From NCBI RefSeq assembly GCF_012976305.1, contig NZ_JABDSR010000003.1, forward strand, positions 112,354 through 176,353: a DNA stretch of 64,000 bases, written 5' to 3'. This DNA is from Peptoniphilus faecalis (GTDB lineage Bacteria; Bacillota; Clostridia; Tissierellales; Peptoniphilaceae). This document shows, piece after piece, positions 32,691-40,795 of the stretch (positions are counted from its first letter, which is position 1; each line of letters begins with the position of its first letter). The translations under genes were made by a program, and so were the position numbers. The notes beneath the pieces are model-generated. The model was given only the letters and a program-made list of their open reading frames with translations, was not told the origin of the DNA and did not search any database.

Positions 32691-32867
32691 AAAAAACACT
32701 TAGTGATTAAGTATTTTGACACATACCCAGAAAATAAAATTTACTTCGACAGTAAAGAAAAAGCGGAGAAATTCCTTAAAGAAAAAAGAAAAGTTGATAC
32801 AGGATATTTAACAGCCTATGAGTATAGGGGAGAAGTTGAAATAAATCCTTATGAATCAACAAAGTAG
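32687..32867 (+). pseudogene. Small gene frameshifted at A7 (about 59 codons)
   Basis: ATG 32687 reads MKKTLSD and stops. Losing one A in the A7 run at 32690-32696 gives MKKHLVIKYFDTYPENKIYF, running to TAG at 32867. A GTG at 32702 could start the distal frame alone but lacks a ribosome site. Confidence 0.5.
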
Positions 32868-32875
32868 ATGGGGTG

Positions 32876-33040
32876 ATGAGATTGAAAGATTGTTATTGTC
32901 ATACTTGCGACAAAGAATTTAATTCTCTAGGTATTGCAAGACATAGGGCTATGCACAGAGACAGGCAAGAGGATTGCAAGATAACCTACAAAGATGGAAA
33001 AACGCTTAAATATAAGTTTAGCCAGGTGGTGAAAAATTGA
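32876..33040 (+). CDS. C2H2 zinc-finger mini-protein (54 aa)
   Basis: CYCHTCDKEFNSLGIARHRA followed by MH: a C-x2-C-x11-H-x3-H finger, a classical C2H2 finger found in small Firmicutes phage proteins, then a basic tail. ATG at 32876 or TTG at 32882. Likely binds nucleic acid. Confidence 0.7.
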   Translation: MRLKDCYCHTCDKEFNSLGIARHRAMHRDRQEDCKITYKDGKTLKYKFSQVVKN

Positions 33041-33082
33041 AAGCAAATAGGAGAACTGCCACAGGAATTTTAAGGGCATATT

Positions 33083-33295
33083 TTGTATTTAAAGCAGGGC
33101 AAAGATAGATTTTTGCACCGATTCAGGTGGCACGAACTAGACGAGCCAGAATCAATTTTAATAGATTGTTATTATATTCGAGGTATAAAGACTATAAACG
33201 AGGAAGACTTTTTGATGAATACAAATGGTCTATCATTTAACGCTATTGAACAGTATAAAGAAATTTTAAGAAAATTAAAGGAGATAGAAAAATGA
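33083..33295 (+). CDS. Hypothetical protein (70 aa)
   Basis: Not recognised; TTG start behind AAGGG. Includes IEQYKEILRKLKEIEK. Followed by a coupled 27-codon ORF. Confidence 0.5.
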   Translation: MYLKQGKDRFLHRFRWHELDEPESILIDCYYIRGIKTINEEDFLMNTNGLSFNAIEQYKEILRKLKEIEK

Positions 33296-33375
33296 CAAAT
33301 TATTATTTTAAAGAAAGCGGTTATTACAAAATTACGAAAAATATAATAAATCAGTTGGAAAAAATTAAGGAGTAA
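33292..33375 (+). CDS. Very small ORF (27 aa)
   Basis: MTNYYFKESGYYKITKNIIN plus seven residues, ATGA-coupled to the previous gene. It resembles small phage proteins but may not be functional. Confidence 0.4.
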   Translation: MTNYYFKESGYYKITKNIINQLEKIKE

Positions 33376-33385
33376 CAAATGACAT

Positions 33386-34105
33386 ATGGTGACATTAGAT
33401 GGTGAAAATAAAAAGATAGCTAGAAAATATTTCAATCGCATTGCTTTAAGTCGTGAAGATATGAAAAGGTATTATAACATTTCAGGTAAAACAACTCAAT
33501 TAATCAAAAATCCTAATGTTAGTTCAATAAAAGTATCTAATGTTGAATTTGATGTCATAATGAATATTGTTAATAATCGTGAGAATCAACTATTTATGGT
33601 TGTAACAGACAGAACTATTAGTAGGGTTAAACAGTTAATTGACTTATTAGATATAAATCAATTAGCGAACATATTGGGGTTGGAAAAATCTTATATAGAA
33701 CAACTCGTTAATCATCAGTTATCAATTATGAGAACAACTTGGAAGGAAAAAATTGATGATTTATACCAAGAGATGACAAGAGATATTACAGTACCTTTAG
33801 ATGACCTTTGTCCAGAAGTTGATTTACAAAAAATTAACATGCAAGGTTATAGAAAAGCATTAGAAAGCAATAAAAAAGCATTTAAAGCATTAGAGATTGG
33901 AAAAACTTACCGAATATATCAAAAAAGATATTTAAGTCAAAGGATAGATAAAGAGTTAGTTTTTGAGGGAACGATAATAGAAGAATATAGCAAATATTAT
34001 TTAGGCAAATATCATAATAGAAATGTAACATTTCTTAAAAATTTACTATATTTGCCAGATACCATTGTAGAAGAGGTAACAGATAATGAGTTTGCCACGA
34101 TATAA
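33386..34105 (+). CDS. Hypothetical protein (239 aa)
   Basis: Not recognised. Central segment NQLANILGLEKSYIEQLVNH looks like a lambda-repressor-type HTH; the C-terminal third is beta-rich (YRIYQKRYLSQ, LGKYHNRNVTFL). ATG 33386 is 13 nt from AAGGAG; an out-of-frame ATG at 33379 is closer. Possibly a regulator. Confidence 0.6.
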   Translation: MVTLDGENKKIARKYFNRIALSREDMKRYYNISGKTTQLIKNPNVSSIKVSNVEFDVIMNIVNNRENQLFMVVTDRTISRVKQLIDLLDINQLANILGLEKSYIEQLVNHQLSIMRTTWKEKIDDLYQEMTRDITVPLDDLCPEVDLQKINMQGYRKALESNKKAFKALEIGKTYRIYQKRYLSQRIDKELVFEGTIIEEYSKYYLGKYHNRNVTFLKNLLYLPDTIVEEVTDNEFATI

Positions 34106-34373
34106 TAAACAAGCTCAAATTAGAAGTCTTATTAGAACTTATGACATTAGAACACCAGTAGAAAAAATGAAAGAGCAACAAGTGTTAGGTGATGGCTCAA
34201 TTAGAATATTGCCACGTGATGTAACAAATCACATGATAGCTGGTGCAAAAGATACGATATGTATTTTTTATCTCGAAGATGGAAGTTTATTATTAATGGA
34301 AAAAGGGTTAGCAGAAGAAAGGCTAAAAGATGAATACGGAGAAATACTTGAACAAACAACAAATAAAAATTAA
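34086..34373 (+). CDS. Hypothetical protein (95 aa)
   Basis: Not recognised; RILPRDVTNHMIAGAKDTIC is its clearest segment. Overlaps the preceding gene by 20 nt and the dUTPase by 26 nt. Confidence 0.6.
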   Translation: MSLPRYNKQAQIRSLIRTYDIRTPVEKMKEQQVLGDGSIRILPRDVTNHMIAGAKDTICIFYLEDGSLLLMEKGLAEERLKDEYGEILEQTTNKN

Positions 34374-34788
34374 ATTTACAGACAAAGAACTTTACAAAGA
34401 TTTCAACTCAATCAAAGTGGGAGATTGGATAGATTTAAAAACAACGGACATGGTAACATTGCGAGAAGGGCAATTTAAAATGATTGATTTAGGAATTGCA
34501 ATGGAATTGCCTAAAGGATACGAAGCGTGGATTGTGCCAAGAAGCTCCACATTTATGAAATATGGTATTTTACAAGCCAATAGCATCGCTATAATAGACA
34601 ACCTATTTCGTGGAGATTCAGATTGTTGGAAATTTCTAGTGTTAGCAACAAGAAAGGTAACTATACCAAAAGGAACAAGGATATGCCAGTTTAGAATTAT
34701 GGAGAATCAACCACAAATTGAATTTCAAGTTGTAGATAATTTAAAGAACGCAAATCGTGGCGGTATAGGAAGTACGGGTGAAAAATGA
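34348..34788 (+). CDS. dut: dUTPase (146 aa)
   Basis: Hydrolyses dUTP to dUMP and PPi, preventing uracil in DNA and feeding dTMP. All trimeric-dUTPase motifs are visible: DLGIAMELP (I), VPRSSTFMKYG (II), NSIAIIDNLFRGD (III), GTRICQFRI (IV) and RGGIGSTG (V). TTG at 34348 behind GGAG is preferred over ATG 34330. Overlaps the next gene by four bases. Confidence 0.93.
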   Translation: MNKQQIKIKFTDKELYKDFNSIKVGDWIDLKTTDMVTLREGQFKMIDLGIAMELPKGYEAWIVPRSSTFMKYGILQANSIAIIDNLFRGDSDCWKFLVLATRKVTIPKGTRICQFRIMENQPQIEFQVVDNLKNANRGGIGSTGEK

Positions 34789-35099
34789 AAAAACTTTATG
34801 GAATTGAATATGACAATGGCGAACCATGGGAAGATGGATACAATTGTGCTTTAGATATTTTATTTAAAAGCGAAAAGGAAGCAATAGATTATATCAAGAA
34901 TATAACAATAACTATAGCAAGTGATGATTATGATGATGGTGTTGCTCCATATGGGAAAACATTAAAATTTAATAAAAAAGACGAAACAAGTAAGGGAGAA
35001 ACACGTTACTACCTAGAAAAAGATCCTGATGCAAATAAGTATTATGGGCATACAGAAAATGGGTTCTATAAAGTATTAGAGTTTAAATTACAAGATTAA
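34785..35099 (+). CDS. Hypothetical protein (104 aa)
   Basis: Not recognised; acidic, beta-rich, with WEDGYNCALDILFKSEKEAI. Operon member between dUTPase and a membrane protein. Confidence 0.6.
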   Translation: MKKLYGIEYDNGEPWEDGYNCALDILFKSEKEAIDYIKNITITIASDDYDDGVAPYGKTLKFNKKDETSKGETRYYLEKDPDANKYYGHTENGFYKVLEFKLQD

Positions 35100-35121
35100 A
35101 TATAAAAAAGGAGGAGAATAT

Positions 35122-35325
35122 ATGGAAAACAACAACAGATTAATTTTTATTTGCTTAATAAAAGCATTATCTATTTTAGCAACTTTGTCGGGTTTTGCTT
35201 TTTTACTATCAGACTTACTCTTTGGCGATATTGTTATATTTAGACTTATAATGTGGTCAATAGAAATGACCATAGGATCATTTGTGTATTTTTACATTGA
35301 TGCTAATGACGCCGAAGAGGAGTAA
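35122..35325 (+). CDS. Small membrane protein (67 aa)
   Basis: Two hydrophobic segments (IKALSILATLSGFAFLLSDL and a second from IVIFRLIMW to FVYFYID) and an acidic end. Precedes the polymerase gene by 3 nt. Not recognised. Confidence 0.6.
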   Translation: MENNNRLIFICLIKALSILATLSGFAFLLSDLLFGDIVIFRLIMWSIEMTIGSFVYFYIDANDAEEE

Positions 35326-35328
35326 AAC

Positions 35329-36576
35329 ATGGAAGCCTATTACACACCTCTCCATGTTCACACTTCACGAGGTTCATTATTGGATAGCACCAATACTCCT
35401 AAATCTTTAGTAGAAAGAGCAAAAACATTAGGACTAAAAGCATTAGCTATCACAGATCATGGCTATTGCTCAAATCACGTAGACTTCTATAAAGAGTGTA
35501 TAGCTAACGGCATTAAGCCTATTTTGGGTATGGAGGGTTATATCGCCAAAGATATGACTATAAAAGAAAAAGAACAAGGCTTTTATCACGTTATTCTTTT
35601 AGCGAAAAATAACACAGGATATAAAAACTTACTAAAGATATCTTCATTAGGACACACTAAAGGTTTCTATTACAAACCTAGAGTTGACTTAAAGACCATT
35701 AGAGAGCTCAATCTTGGTGAGGGCATAGTTGCTACATCAGCGTGTGTGGGTGGACAAGTGCCTCAAATGATATTAAACAACTATTTCGTGGATAGTATAA
35801 CGGATAAAATTCAAGAGTATAAAGACACTTTTGAAGATTTTTATTTAGAATTACAACCGACCAATACACCTGATAACGAGCAAACAAGAACACAACATTA
35901 TGTAAATTATCAAATATATTGTTTAGCACAACATACAAAAACAAAAATGGTGGCAACTTCGGATTGCCACTTTACCAACAAAGAAGATTTTGATTTACAC
36001 AATGTATTCATTCAAATATCACAAGATAGAGATAATGAAGCCTATGAAAACTGTTGGCTAAAATCCTATGATGAAATGTTAAATGGAAACTATTTTGGTG
36101 AATACAAAACTATACCAAAAGAAGAAAAACGTCAAATAGAGGCAATCTTGAACGTTACAAAGGATGTTGCAAACGATTGCACTGTAAAGTTGGAAATGGG
36201 TAAATCCTATATTCCCTCCGCAGAAATACCAAATGGTAGAACAAAAGAAAGCCAAATACTGGAATTGATTATAAAGGGATGCAAAAAAAGAGGATTTGAC
36301 AAATTTGATAAAGAAAAAAAAGAACTCTATTGGAATAGAATTAAAACAGAGTTTGAAGTCTTAAAAGCTAAAGGATTTATAGATTATTTCTTGTTAGAAT
36401 ATAACATTATCCACACAGCAAGAAAAAAAGGAATAATCATATCTCCAACAGCCAGAGGTTCTGGAGCAGGATCGTTAATATGCTACGTATTAGAACTAAC
36501 ACACGTTGATCCAATAAAATATAATCTATTGTTTGAAAGATTTCTCACAATAGAAAAAAAGGGTCTACCAGATTAA
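35329..36576 (+). CDS. dnaE: DnaE-type DNA polymerase III alpha, exon 1 (415 aa)
   Basis: N-terminal half of a C-family polymerase. The PHP domain has HVHTSRGSLLDSTN, AITDHGYCS, GMEGYI and TSDCHF; the palm begins at TARGSGAGSLICYVLE. Exon 1 ends GLPD at 36573, then an intron stop codon follows. With exon 2 the protein is about 1104 aa, the length of DnaE. The intron falls inside the PD-IDTD catalytic Asp motif. ATG 35329 behind GAGGAG. An element-owned replicative polymerase to work with the clamp at 14678. Confidence 0.93.
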   Translation: MEAYYTPLHVHTSRGSLLDSTNTPKSLVERAKTLGLKALAITDHGYCSNHVDFYKECIANGIKPILGMEGYIAKDMTIKEKEQGFYHVILLAKNNTGYKNLLKISSLGHTKGFYYKPRVDLKTIRELNLGEGIVATSACVGGQVPQMILNNYFVDSITDKIQEYKDTFEDFYLELQPTNTPDNEQTRTQHYVNYQIYCLAQHTKTKMVATSDCHFTNKEDFDLHNVFIQISQDRDNEAYENCWLKSYDEMLNGNYFGEYKTIPKEEKRQIEAILNVTKDVANDCTVKLEMGKSYIPSAEIPNGRTKESQILELIIKGCKKRGFDKFDKEKKELYWNRIKTEFEVLKAKGFIDYFLLEYNIIHTARKKGIIISPTARGSGAGSLICYVLELTHVDPIKYNLLFERFLTIEKKGLPD

Positions 36577-36992
36577 GATATTAGTCGAGCTGACTATAAA
36601 AAGGGATAAAAGTCAGTGTTAATTTTCGTGAACCACATAACAAAGTGGGTGTGTGAATGCTATTTATTATAGGCAGGAAAGTAGTATTCATGCTAACGGG
36701 GAAACTCTAAAGAGCAATCTATGACAATCCCGTGCCAAGTTAAATAGAAGTGTTTATATTGAGAACGAATGTAACTAAAAATATAAAATTTAAAAACAAA
36801 TATGTAGTCTTTTTCACTAGAAAAAACAAAAGAACAATTGCGAATATTTTAAACACATATATTTAAAAGGTGTAACGACTAGCTCGTAGGGGCGTAGGGT
36901 GGGTATTGTTCCACTCGAAGTGCGAAACACCATACCCGATAAAACATGGTGAAGATATAGTCTATTCCTTGTAGAAATATAAGGTAGTAAAG
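36574..36992 (+). other. Group I self-splicing intron (419 nt, no ORF)
   Basis: Removing 36574-36992 restores GLPD-IDTD without a gap. Last exon base is U and last intron base G, as in group I introns. Core signs: AATCCCGTGCCAAG (P/Q region) near 36727, TAACGACTAGC (36873) and AAGATATAGTCTATTCC near 36952 (S region); GACTA pairs with TAGTC as P7. No homing endonuclease is inside, so it would move with help or is fixed. P1 is short in my reading. Confidence 0.85.
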
Positions 36993-39062
36993 ATAGATAC
37001 AGATGTAGCAACACAAGACAAAGATAAATTAGTAGATTTAATTAAAGATATGTACGGACACGATAAAGTAGCTCAAATAGCTACCTTTGGAACATTACAA
37101 TCTAAATCGGCAATACAATCCATAGGGAAAGTATTAAACATACCATATAAAACTGTCGAAGAAATAAAAAAGGGAGTAACAGATGGACTTTCCATAAAAG
37201 AATCCTTAGAAACAAATAAAGACTTACAACAATATAGAGAATTATATCCAAAGTTATTTGATTACTCAATGCGATTAGAGGGTTTAGAAAGAAATATATC
37301 AACTCATGCTGGAGGAGTAGTTATAACACCAAAAGATAAAACGATGAGTGATTTTTGCGGCATGAGTATATCAAGAAGAGAAGAAGAAATAACACAACTA
37401 GACATGGGAAATTGTGAAGAAGTAGGACTAGTCAAAATGGACTTTTTAGGACTATCAACACTTGATGTGATATATGACACCTACAAAATTATAAAAGAAA
37501 AAACTGGCAAAGACATAGAATTAAAACCAGAAACGATGAACTTTGACGATGAAAAAACCTTTGATATGTTAATAAAAGGTCATACAAAAGGAGTATTCCA
37601 ATTGGGATCAAAAGGAATAACAGAAGCGTGTAAAGAACTAAAACCAAACACCTTTGACGAATTGACCAACTTAGTATCACTTTATAGACCAGCCACATTA
37701 AAAGCCTTAGAAAGATATATTAAGAAGAAAAAAGGCGAACTAGAAATAGAGTCCATAGAACCAAGAGTAGATGAAGTTTTAAGCACAACAAAGGGAGAAC
37801 TAATCTATCAAGAGCAAATGATGAGAATGTTAAAAATAATGGCAAACTTCTCTGACGGAGAAGCAGATCATGCAAGAAAAATCTCATCAAAGAAAAAAGT
37901 AGAAGAATTTGAACAAGTGATGCAAGACTTCAAAAAGAGAGCAAAGAATAATGGGTTTACCGAAAAAGCAATAGACACAGTTTATGACATGATAAAAGAC
38001 AGTGCAAGCTATTCCTTTGCTTTAGCTCATGGAGTATCTTACACAATGCTAACATATATCACCGCATACCTTAAAGCTCACTTCACAACAGAATTTATGT
38101 GTTCACTTTTAACTAATCAACGTAAAGAGGGTTCAACGGATATGGAAGCCTTAAACGAATACATAAAAGAATGTGAAGCAATGGGCATAAAATTAAAGAA
38201 TCCTGATTTAAGAATTGGCAATTTTGACTTTAAAGTATCCAAAGACAAAGAAATAATCTATGGATTGGATTTAATAAAAGGATGCAACAAAAAAGAATTA
38301 GAAGAATTAGTCCAACATAAATTTACAACCTTTGATGAAGTGTTAGAAATTTCAACCTCAAAACAAACATTAGTACCATTAATAAAAAGTGGAGCAATGG
38401 ATCATCTCGGAGAGAGAAAAGACTTATTGATAAAATTACTTGCCAAGAGATTTGAATTAGGACAAGAAAAGAAAAAGAAATTAAAAACTATAAATAAAAA
38501 ACATATCGCACAATTATTATCAGAAAGGAAAATAACATTAAGTGAAGTTCCTCTTTTTGGCACAGAAGCCAAACAATTAAAGGATAATCAAATAAAAGAA
38601 AATAATCTCAAAAAAGAAAAAGTACTAAAAATACTAAACCAAGAAAACAAAAAAGAAGTGTGGCAAGATTGGAAAGAAAATATTCTTATTGGAGATTATG
38701 CAATATGGGAATACCAAATATTAGGATATACCTTGACTGGAGAACTATTCCAGAAAGTAGACAAATTTGTTAATTTCTTTACAGAAACCTTTGAGTATAT
38801 AGATTTACCTTGTATAGTAAATAAAATCGATAAAAAGAAAATAAAAAAAGGAAAATCAAAAGGACAAGAAATGGCAATACTAGACTTAGACACACCCTTT
38901 GGAGAAATAAGAGCCTTATGCTTTGCTACAAGTTGGCAGAAGCTAAAATATAAAATAGACAAAGGAAAAAGATATATCCTATGTGGAACAAAAAAAGACA
39001 ATCAGTTGATAATAACAGGCATGATGAGTTATGACAGATATATAAAAAACTTTAGAGAATAA
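36993..39062 (+). CDS. dnaE: DnaE-type DNA polymerase III alpha, exon 2 (689 aa)
   Basis: Continues IDTDVATQDKDKLVDLIKDM (catalytic Asps) and then YGHDKVAQIATFGTLQSKSA, STHAGGVVITPKD and FDMLIKGHTKGVFQLGSKG; the fingers continue with IYQEQMMRML and SFALAHGVSYTMLTYITAYLKAHF. C-terminal OB-type part about 590-689. The first Met (37050) is not the real beginning; the exon starts at 36993. One gene with 35329-36573. Usual extra C-terminal tau-binding tail is reduced. Confidence 0.92.
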   Translation: MDTDVATQDKDKLVDLIKDMYGHDKVAQIATFGTLQSKSAIQSIGKVLNIPYKTVEEIKKGVTDGLSIKESLETNKDLQQYRELYPKLFDYSMRLEGLERNISTHAGGVVITPKDKTMSDFCGMSISRREEEITQLDMGNCEEVGLVKMDFLGLSTLDVIYDTYKIIKEKTGKDIELKPETMNFDDEKTFDMLIKGHTKGVFQLGSKGITEACKELKPNTFDELTNLVSLYRPATLKALERYIKKKKGELEIESIEPRVDEVLSTTKGELIYQEQMMRMLKIMANFSDGEADHARKISSKKKVEEFEQVMQDFKKRAKNNGFTEKAIDTVYDMIKDSASYSFALAHGVSYTMLTYITAYLKAHFTTEFMCSLLTNQRKEGSTDMEALNEYIKECEAMGIKLKNPDLRIGNFDFKVSKDKEIIYGLDLIKGCNKKELEELVQHKFTTFDEVLEISTSKQTLVPLIKSGAMDHLGERKDLLIKLLAKRFELGQEKKKKLKTINKKHIAQLLSERKITLSEVPLFGTEAKQLKDNQIKENNLKKEKVLKILNQENKKEVWQDWKENILIGDYAIWEYQILGYTLTGELFQKVDKFVNFFTETFEYIDLPCIVNKIDKKKIKKGKSKGQEMAILDLDTPFGEIRALCFATSWQKLKYKIDKGKRYILCGTKKDNQLIITGMMSYDRYIKNFRE

Positions 39063-39069
39063 GGAGTAT

Positions 39070-39447
39070 ATGAAAATGAAAACAAAAGAGTTTATAGAAG
39101 CAGTAAAACAGAGAGGTTATAAGGCTATTGAGAGCGATTTTTTTTATGATGTTCACAATCCAGATGAAGAACGCATAGGAAGCGTGGCAAAAAACATGCC
39201 CTATGTATGCAGCACAGTGTCTCAAGAACTTAATAGTCAAATAGATAAATTAATACTTGAATATGCCATGACACCAAATGAAGAGCGAGAGGGAAAAAAG
39301 AAATATAAAGTAACAGCACATTTAGATTTTACAGAAGACGTGTTAGAACTTGATGATAATCTAACGGAAGAGGAAGTAAAAAAAGAGTTATACGAATATG
39401 CATGTAGCTTTTTGTATTGGAGTTATAAAAAAGTAGAAGAAAATTAA
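39070..39447 (+). CDS. Hypothetical protein (125 aa)
   Basis: Not recognised; ATG behind AAGGAG 8 nt after dnaE. Contains EAVKQRGYKAIESDFFYDVH and an acidic C-terminus. Phage operon member. Confidence 0.6.
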   Translation: MKMKTKEFIEAVKQRGYKAIESDFFYDVHNPDEERIGSVAKNMPYVCSTVSQELNSQIDKLILEYAMTPNEEREGKKKYKVTAHLDFTEDVLELDDNLTEEEVKKELYEYACSFLYWSYKKVEEN

Positions 39448-39463
39448 TAGGAGGCAAAGGCAA

Positions 39464-39598
39464 GTGATATTACCAGAATTTAAGATAATCAACCAAATTA
39501 CAGACGAAGTATACAAAGACGAATTAGTTACACAAATTACAGAAGATATTATACAAGGGATACTAAACGTTATTTCAACTTACGAACAAGAGGTATAA
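39464..39598 (+). CDS. Small protein (44 aa)
   Basis: GTG start with AGGAGG; MILPEFKIINQITDEVYKDE then helices ending TYEQEV. Between the two flanking genes without gaps, so probably real. Function unknown. Confidence 0.5.
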   Translation: MILPEFKIINQITDEVYKDELVTQITEDIIQGILNVISTYEQEV

Positions 39599-39600
39599 AA

Positions 39601-39801
39601 ATGACGGGACAAAACAGTCAAGAAAAGATGGTAACAATAAAATTACCATATGACGACCTCACAGACGTTTTAATAGTATTTGAAGATTGGATACACAATC
39701 GTAGCAATAAAAGTATAGTTAAAAGAGAAAATGTAGCTAGAATATATTATCGACTTGTAAACATATGGGGTGATAACGCAAAAGATGACCAAAAAAAATG
39801 A
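39601..39801 (+). CDS. Hypothetical protein (66 aa)
   Basis: Not recognised; VTIKLPYDDLTDVLIVFEDW segment. Overlaps the next gene. Confidence 0.55.
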   Translation: MTGQNSQEKMVTIKLPYDDLTDVLIVFEDWIHNRSNKSIVKRENVARIYYRLVNIWGDNAKDDQKK

Positions 39802-40285
39802 AGGGAAAAAATTTGAAGAAGATTTTAGAAACTCAATACCAGAAGATGTGTTTTGTTATAGAATAAAAGATAGTTCTAATTTTAACCAAACAACAAAAAA
39901 TATGTGCGACTTGATACTATTTCAGTCGCCATATTTATTTTTATTAGAATTAAAATCAACAAAACAAAATCAAATATCCACAGATGAAAAAATAATAAAG
40001 CAACATCAAATAGACAGATTGTATGACGCACAACAAAAATGCAACAATATAGTTGCAGGTTTTGTATTGAATTACAGAGGGAGAGAACTTAAAACAAAAA
40101 TAGTATTACCAGAAACATATTTCATACCAATAGAAGAAATGAGAAAAATATACTATAAAGAAAAAAAGATACACAAAGACCAAGCAAGAGAAATAGGCAT
40201 AACAATACCATATCGTAAAAGAATTACAAGATTTGAATATAGCGTACCTTTAAAAAATATTGTAAAAATAAACAAAAAACTGTAA
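39785..40285 (+). CDS. recU: RecU-like Holliday junction resolvase (166 aa)
   Basis: RecU pattern: NEGKKFEEDFRNSIP, a Cys-Asp (NMCDLILFQ) and LLELKSTKQNQI giving the PD-(D/E)XK-type D...ExK, then QIDRLYDAQQKCNNIVAGF. Phage resolvases of this kind cut branched DNA before packaging. ATG 39785 is chosen because it follows GGGGTGAT. Last gene before the tRNA-Arg junction. Confidence 0.85.
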   Translation: MTKKNEGKKFEEDFRNSIPEDVFCYRIKDSSNFNQTTKNMCDLILFQSPYLFLLELKSTKQNQISTDEKIIKQHQIDRLYDAQQKCNNIVAGFVLNYRGRELKTKIVLPETYFIPIEEMRKIYYKEKKIHKDQAREIGITIPYRKRITRFEYSVPLKNIVKINKKL

Positions 40286-40291
40286 AAAGAG

Positions 40292-40320
40292 TTGACAAAT
40301 TATAACGAAATTTATATACT
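40292..40320 (+). promoter_or_regulatory. Sigma-A promoter before the tRNA-Arg junction
   Basis: TTGACA (40292-40297), 17-nt spacer, TATACT (40315-40320). It would read through a 110-nt segment with a GAGGG-GAAACA-CCCTC hairpin (near 40400) into the tRNA pair. It belongs to the element side, so tRNA expression may now depend on it, or it makes a small RNA. Confidence 0.65.
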
Positions 40321-40429
40321 ATATAAAAGTAATCCCGAAAATGATACAAAAATTGGGACAACGGACTTCAAAGGAAAATTTAATAGTTTTTTGGAAATGA
40401 GGGGAAACACCCTCTAACCATTGAAAAAT

Positions 40430-40506
40430 GCACATTTAGCTCAGCTGGATAGAGCGTCTGGCTACGGACCAGAAGGTCGGGGGTTCGAATCCTCTAGGAT
40501 ACGCCA
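40430..40506 (+). tRNA. tRNA-Arg(ACG) remnant with broken acceptor stem / attachment site
   Basis: D, anticodon (CTACGGA loop, ACG at 40464-40466) and T arms are intact with CCA at 40504-40506. The 3' acceptor strand AGGATAC should pair with GTATCCT, but the 5' strand reads GCACATT: three mismatches in seven. From TTAGCTCAG on, the sequence is normal. This is expected at the far attachment site after integration into a tRNA gene, when the element's own copy restores the functional gene at the other (left) end. Probably not a functional tRNA. Confidence 0.75.
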
Positions 40507-40513
40507 TCAAAAA

Positions 40514-40540
40514 CTTGTAATTTAAATTACAAGCTTTTTT
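40514..40540 (+). terminator. Terminator after tRNA-Arg
   Basis: CTTGTAATTTAAATTACAAG is a perfect 20-nt palindrome followed by C and six T. Confidence 0.8.
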
Positions 40541-40545
40541 GTTTT

Positions 40546-40632
40546 GCAGGAGTGCTGGAATAGGCAGACAGGCATGTTTGAGGGGCATGTGCGAGAAATC
40601 GCGTGAGGGTTCAAATCCCTCTTTCTGCACCA
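40546..40632 (+). tRNA. tRNA-Leu(GAG)
   Basis: Complete type II tRNA with long variable arm (GCGAGAAATCGC), anticodon GAG at 40580-40582, acceptor GCAGGAG pairing with TTTCTGC and encoded CCA at the end. Chromosomal; downstream of the tRNA-Arg remnant. Confidence 0.93.
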
Positions 40633-40636
40633 AAGT

Positions 40637-40688
40637 CTACTTAACAATTTACTCAACTATTGTTAAGTAGTTTTTTTTATGCAAATTT
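40637..40688 (+). terminator. Terminator after tRNA-Leu
   Basis: CTACTTAACAAT (40637-40648) and ATTGTTAAGTAG (40669-40680), 12-bp stem, then eight T. Confidence 0.9.
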
Positions 40689-40795
40689 TTATAATTATAT
40701 AAAATAAAAAATAATATTTTCGCTTAATAGAAAAATAATAGTGAGATTTAGACATCTGTGTTATACTAAAATAAGCAAAATAAAGGAGGATTTTT

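Larger units (their letters stand above)
1..40429. mobile_element. Large prophage or phage-like integrative element (left end outside window)
   Basis: This stretch carries a tyrosine integrase, phage antirepressor, phage-type replication proteins, dUTPase, MTase, RecU and many small unknown genes, and ends at a tRNA-Arg whose 5' acceptor strand has been replaced. No structural, packaging or lysis gene is seen in 40 kb, so only the early/replication part of the element is likely visible. The right boundary is inferred from the tRNA disruption; the left boundary is not in the window. An integrative plasmid or phage-plasmid is the alternative. Confidence 0.85.

Noticed and set aside
33037..33108. 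23-codon ORF (MKANRRTATGIL...)
   Set aside because: Very short, TTG start overlapping a stop, no independent support.
36574..36992. Simple frameshift or deletion in dnaE
   Set aside because: Exons join without loss of any residue and the gap has group I core elements; a decay event would not leave a perfect junction.
24081..40285. Host chromosomal replication genes
   Set aside because: The polymerase, helicase and primase are divergent, short or in phage gene order, and stand on the element side of the tRNA junction.
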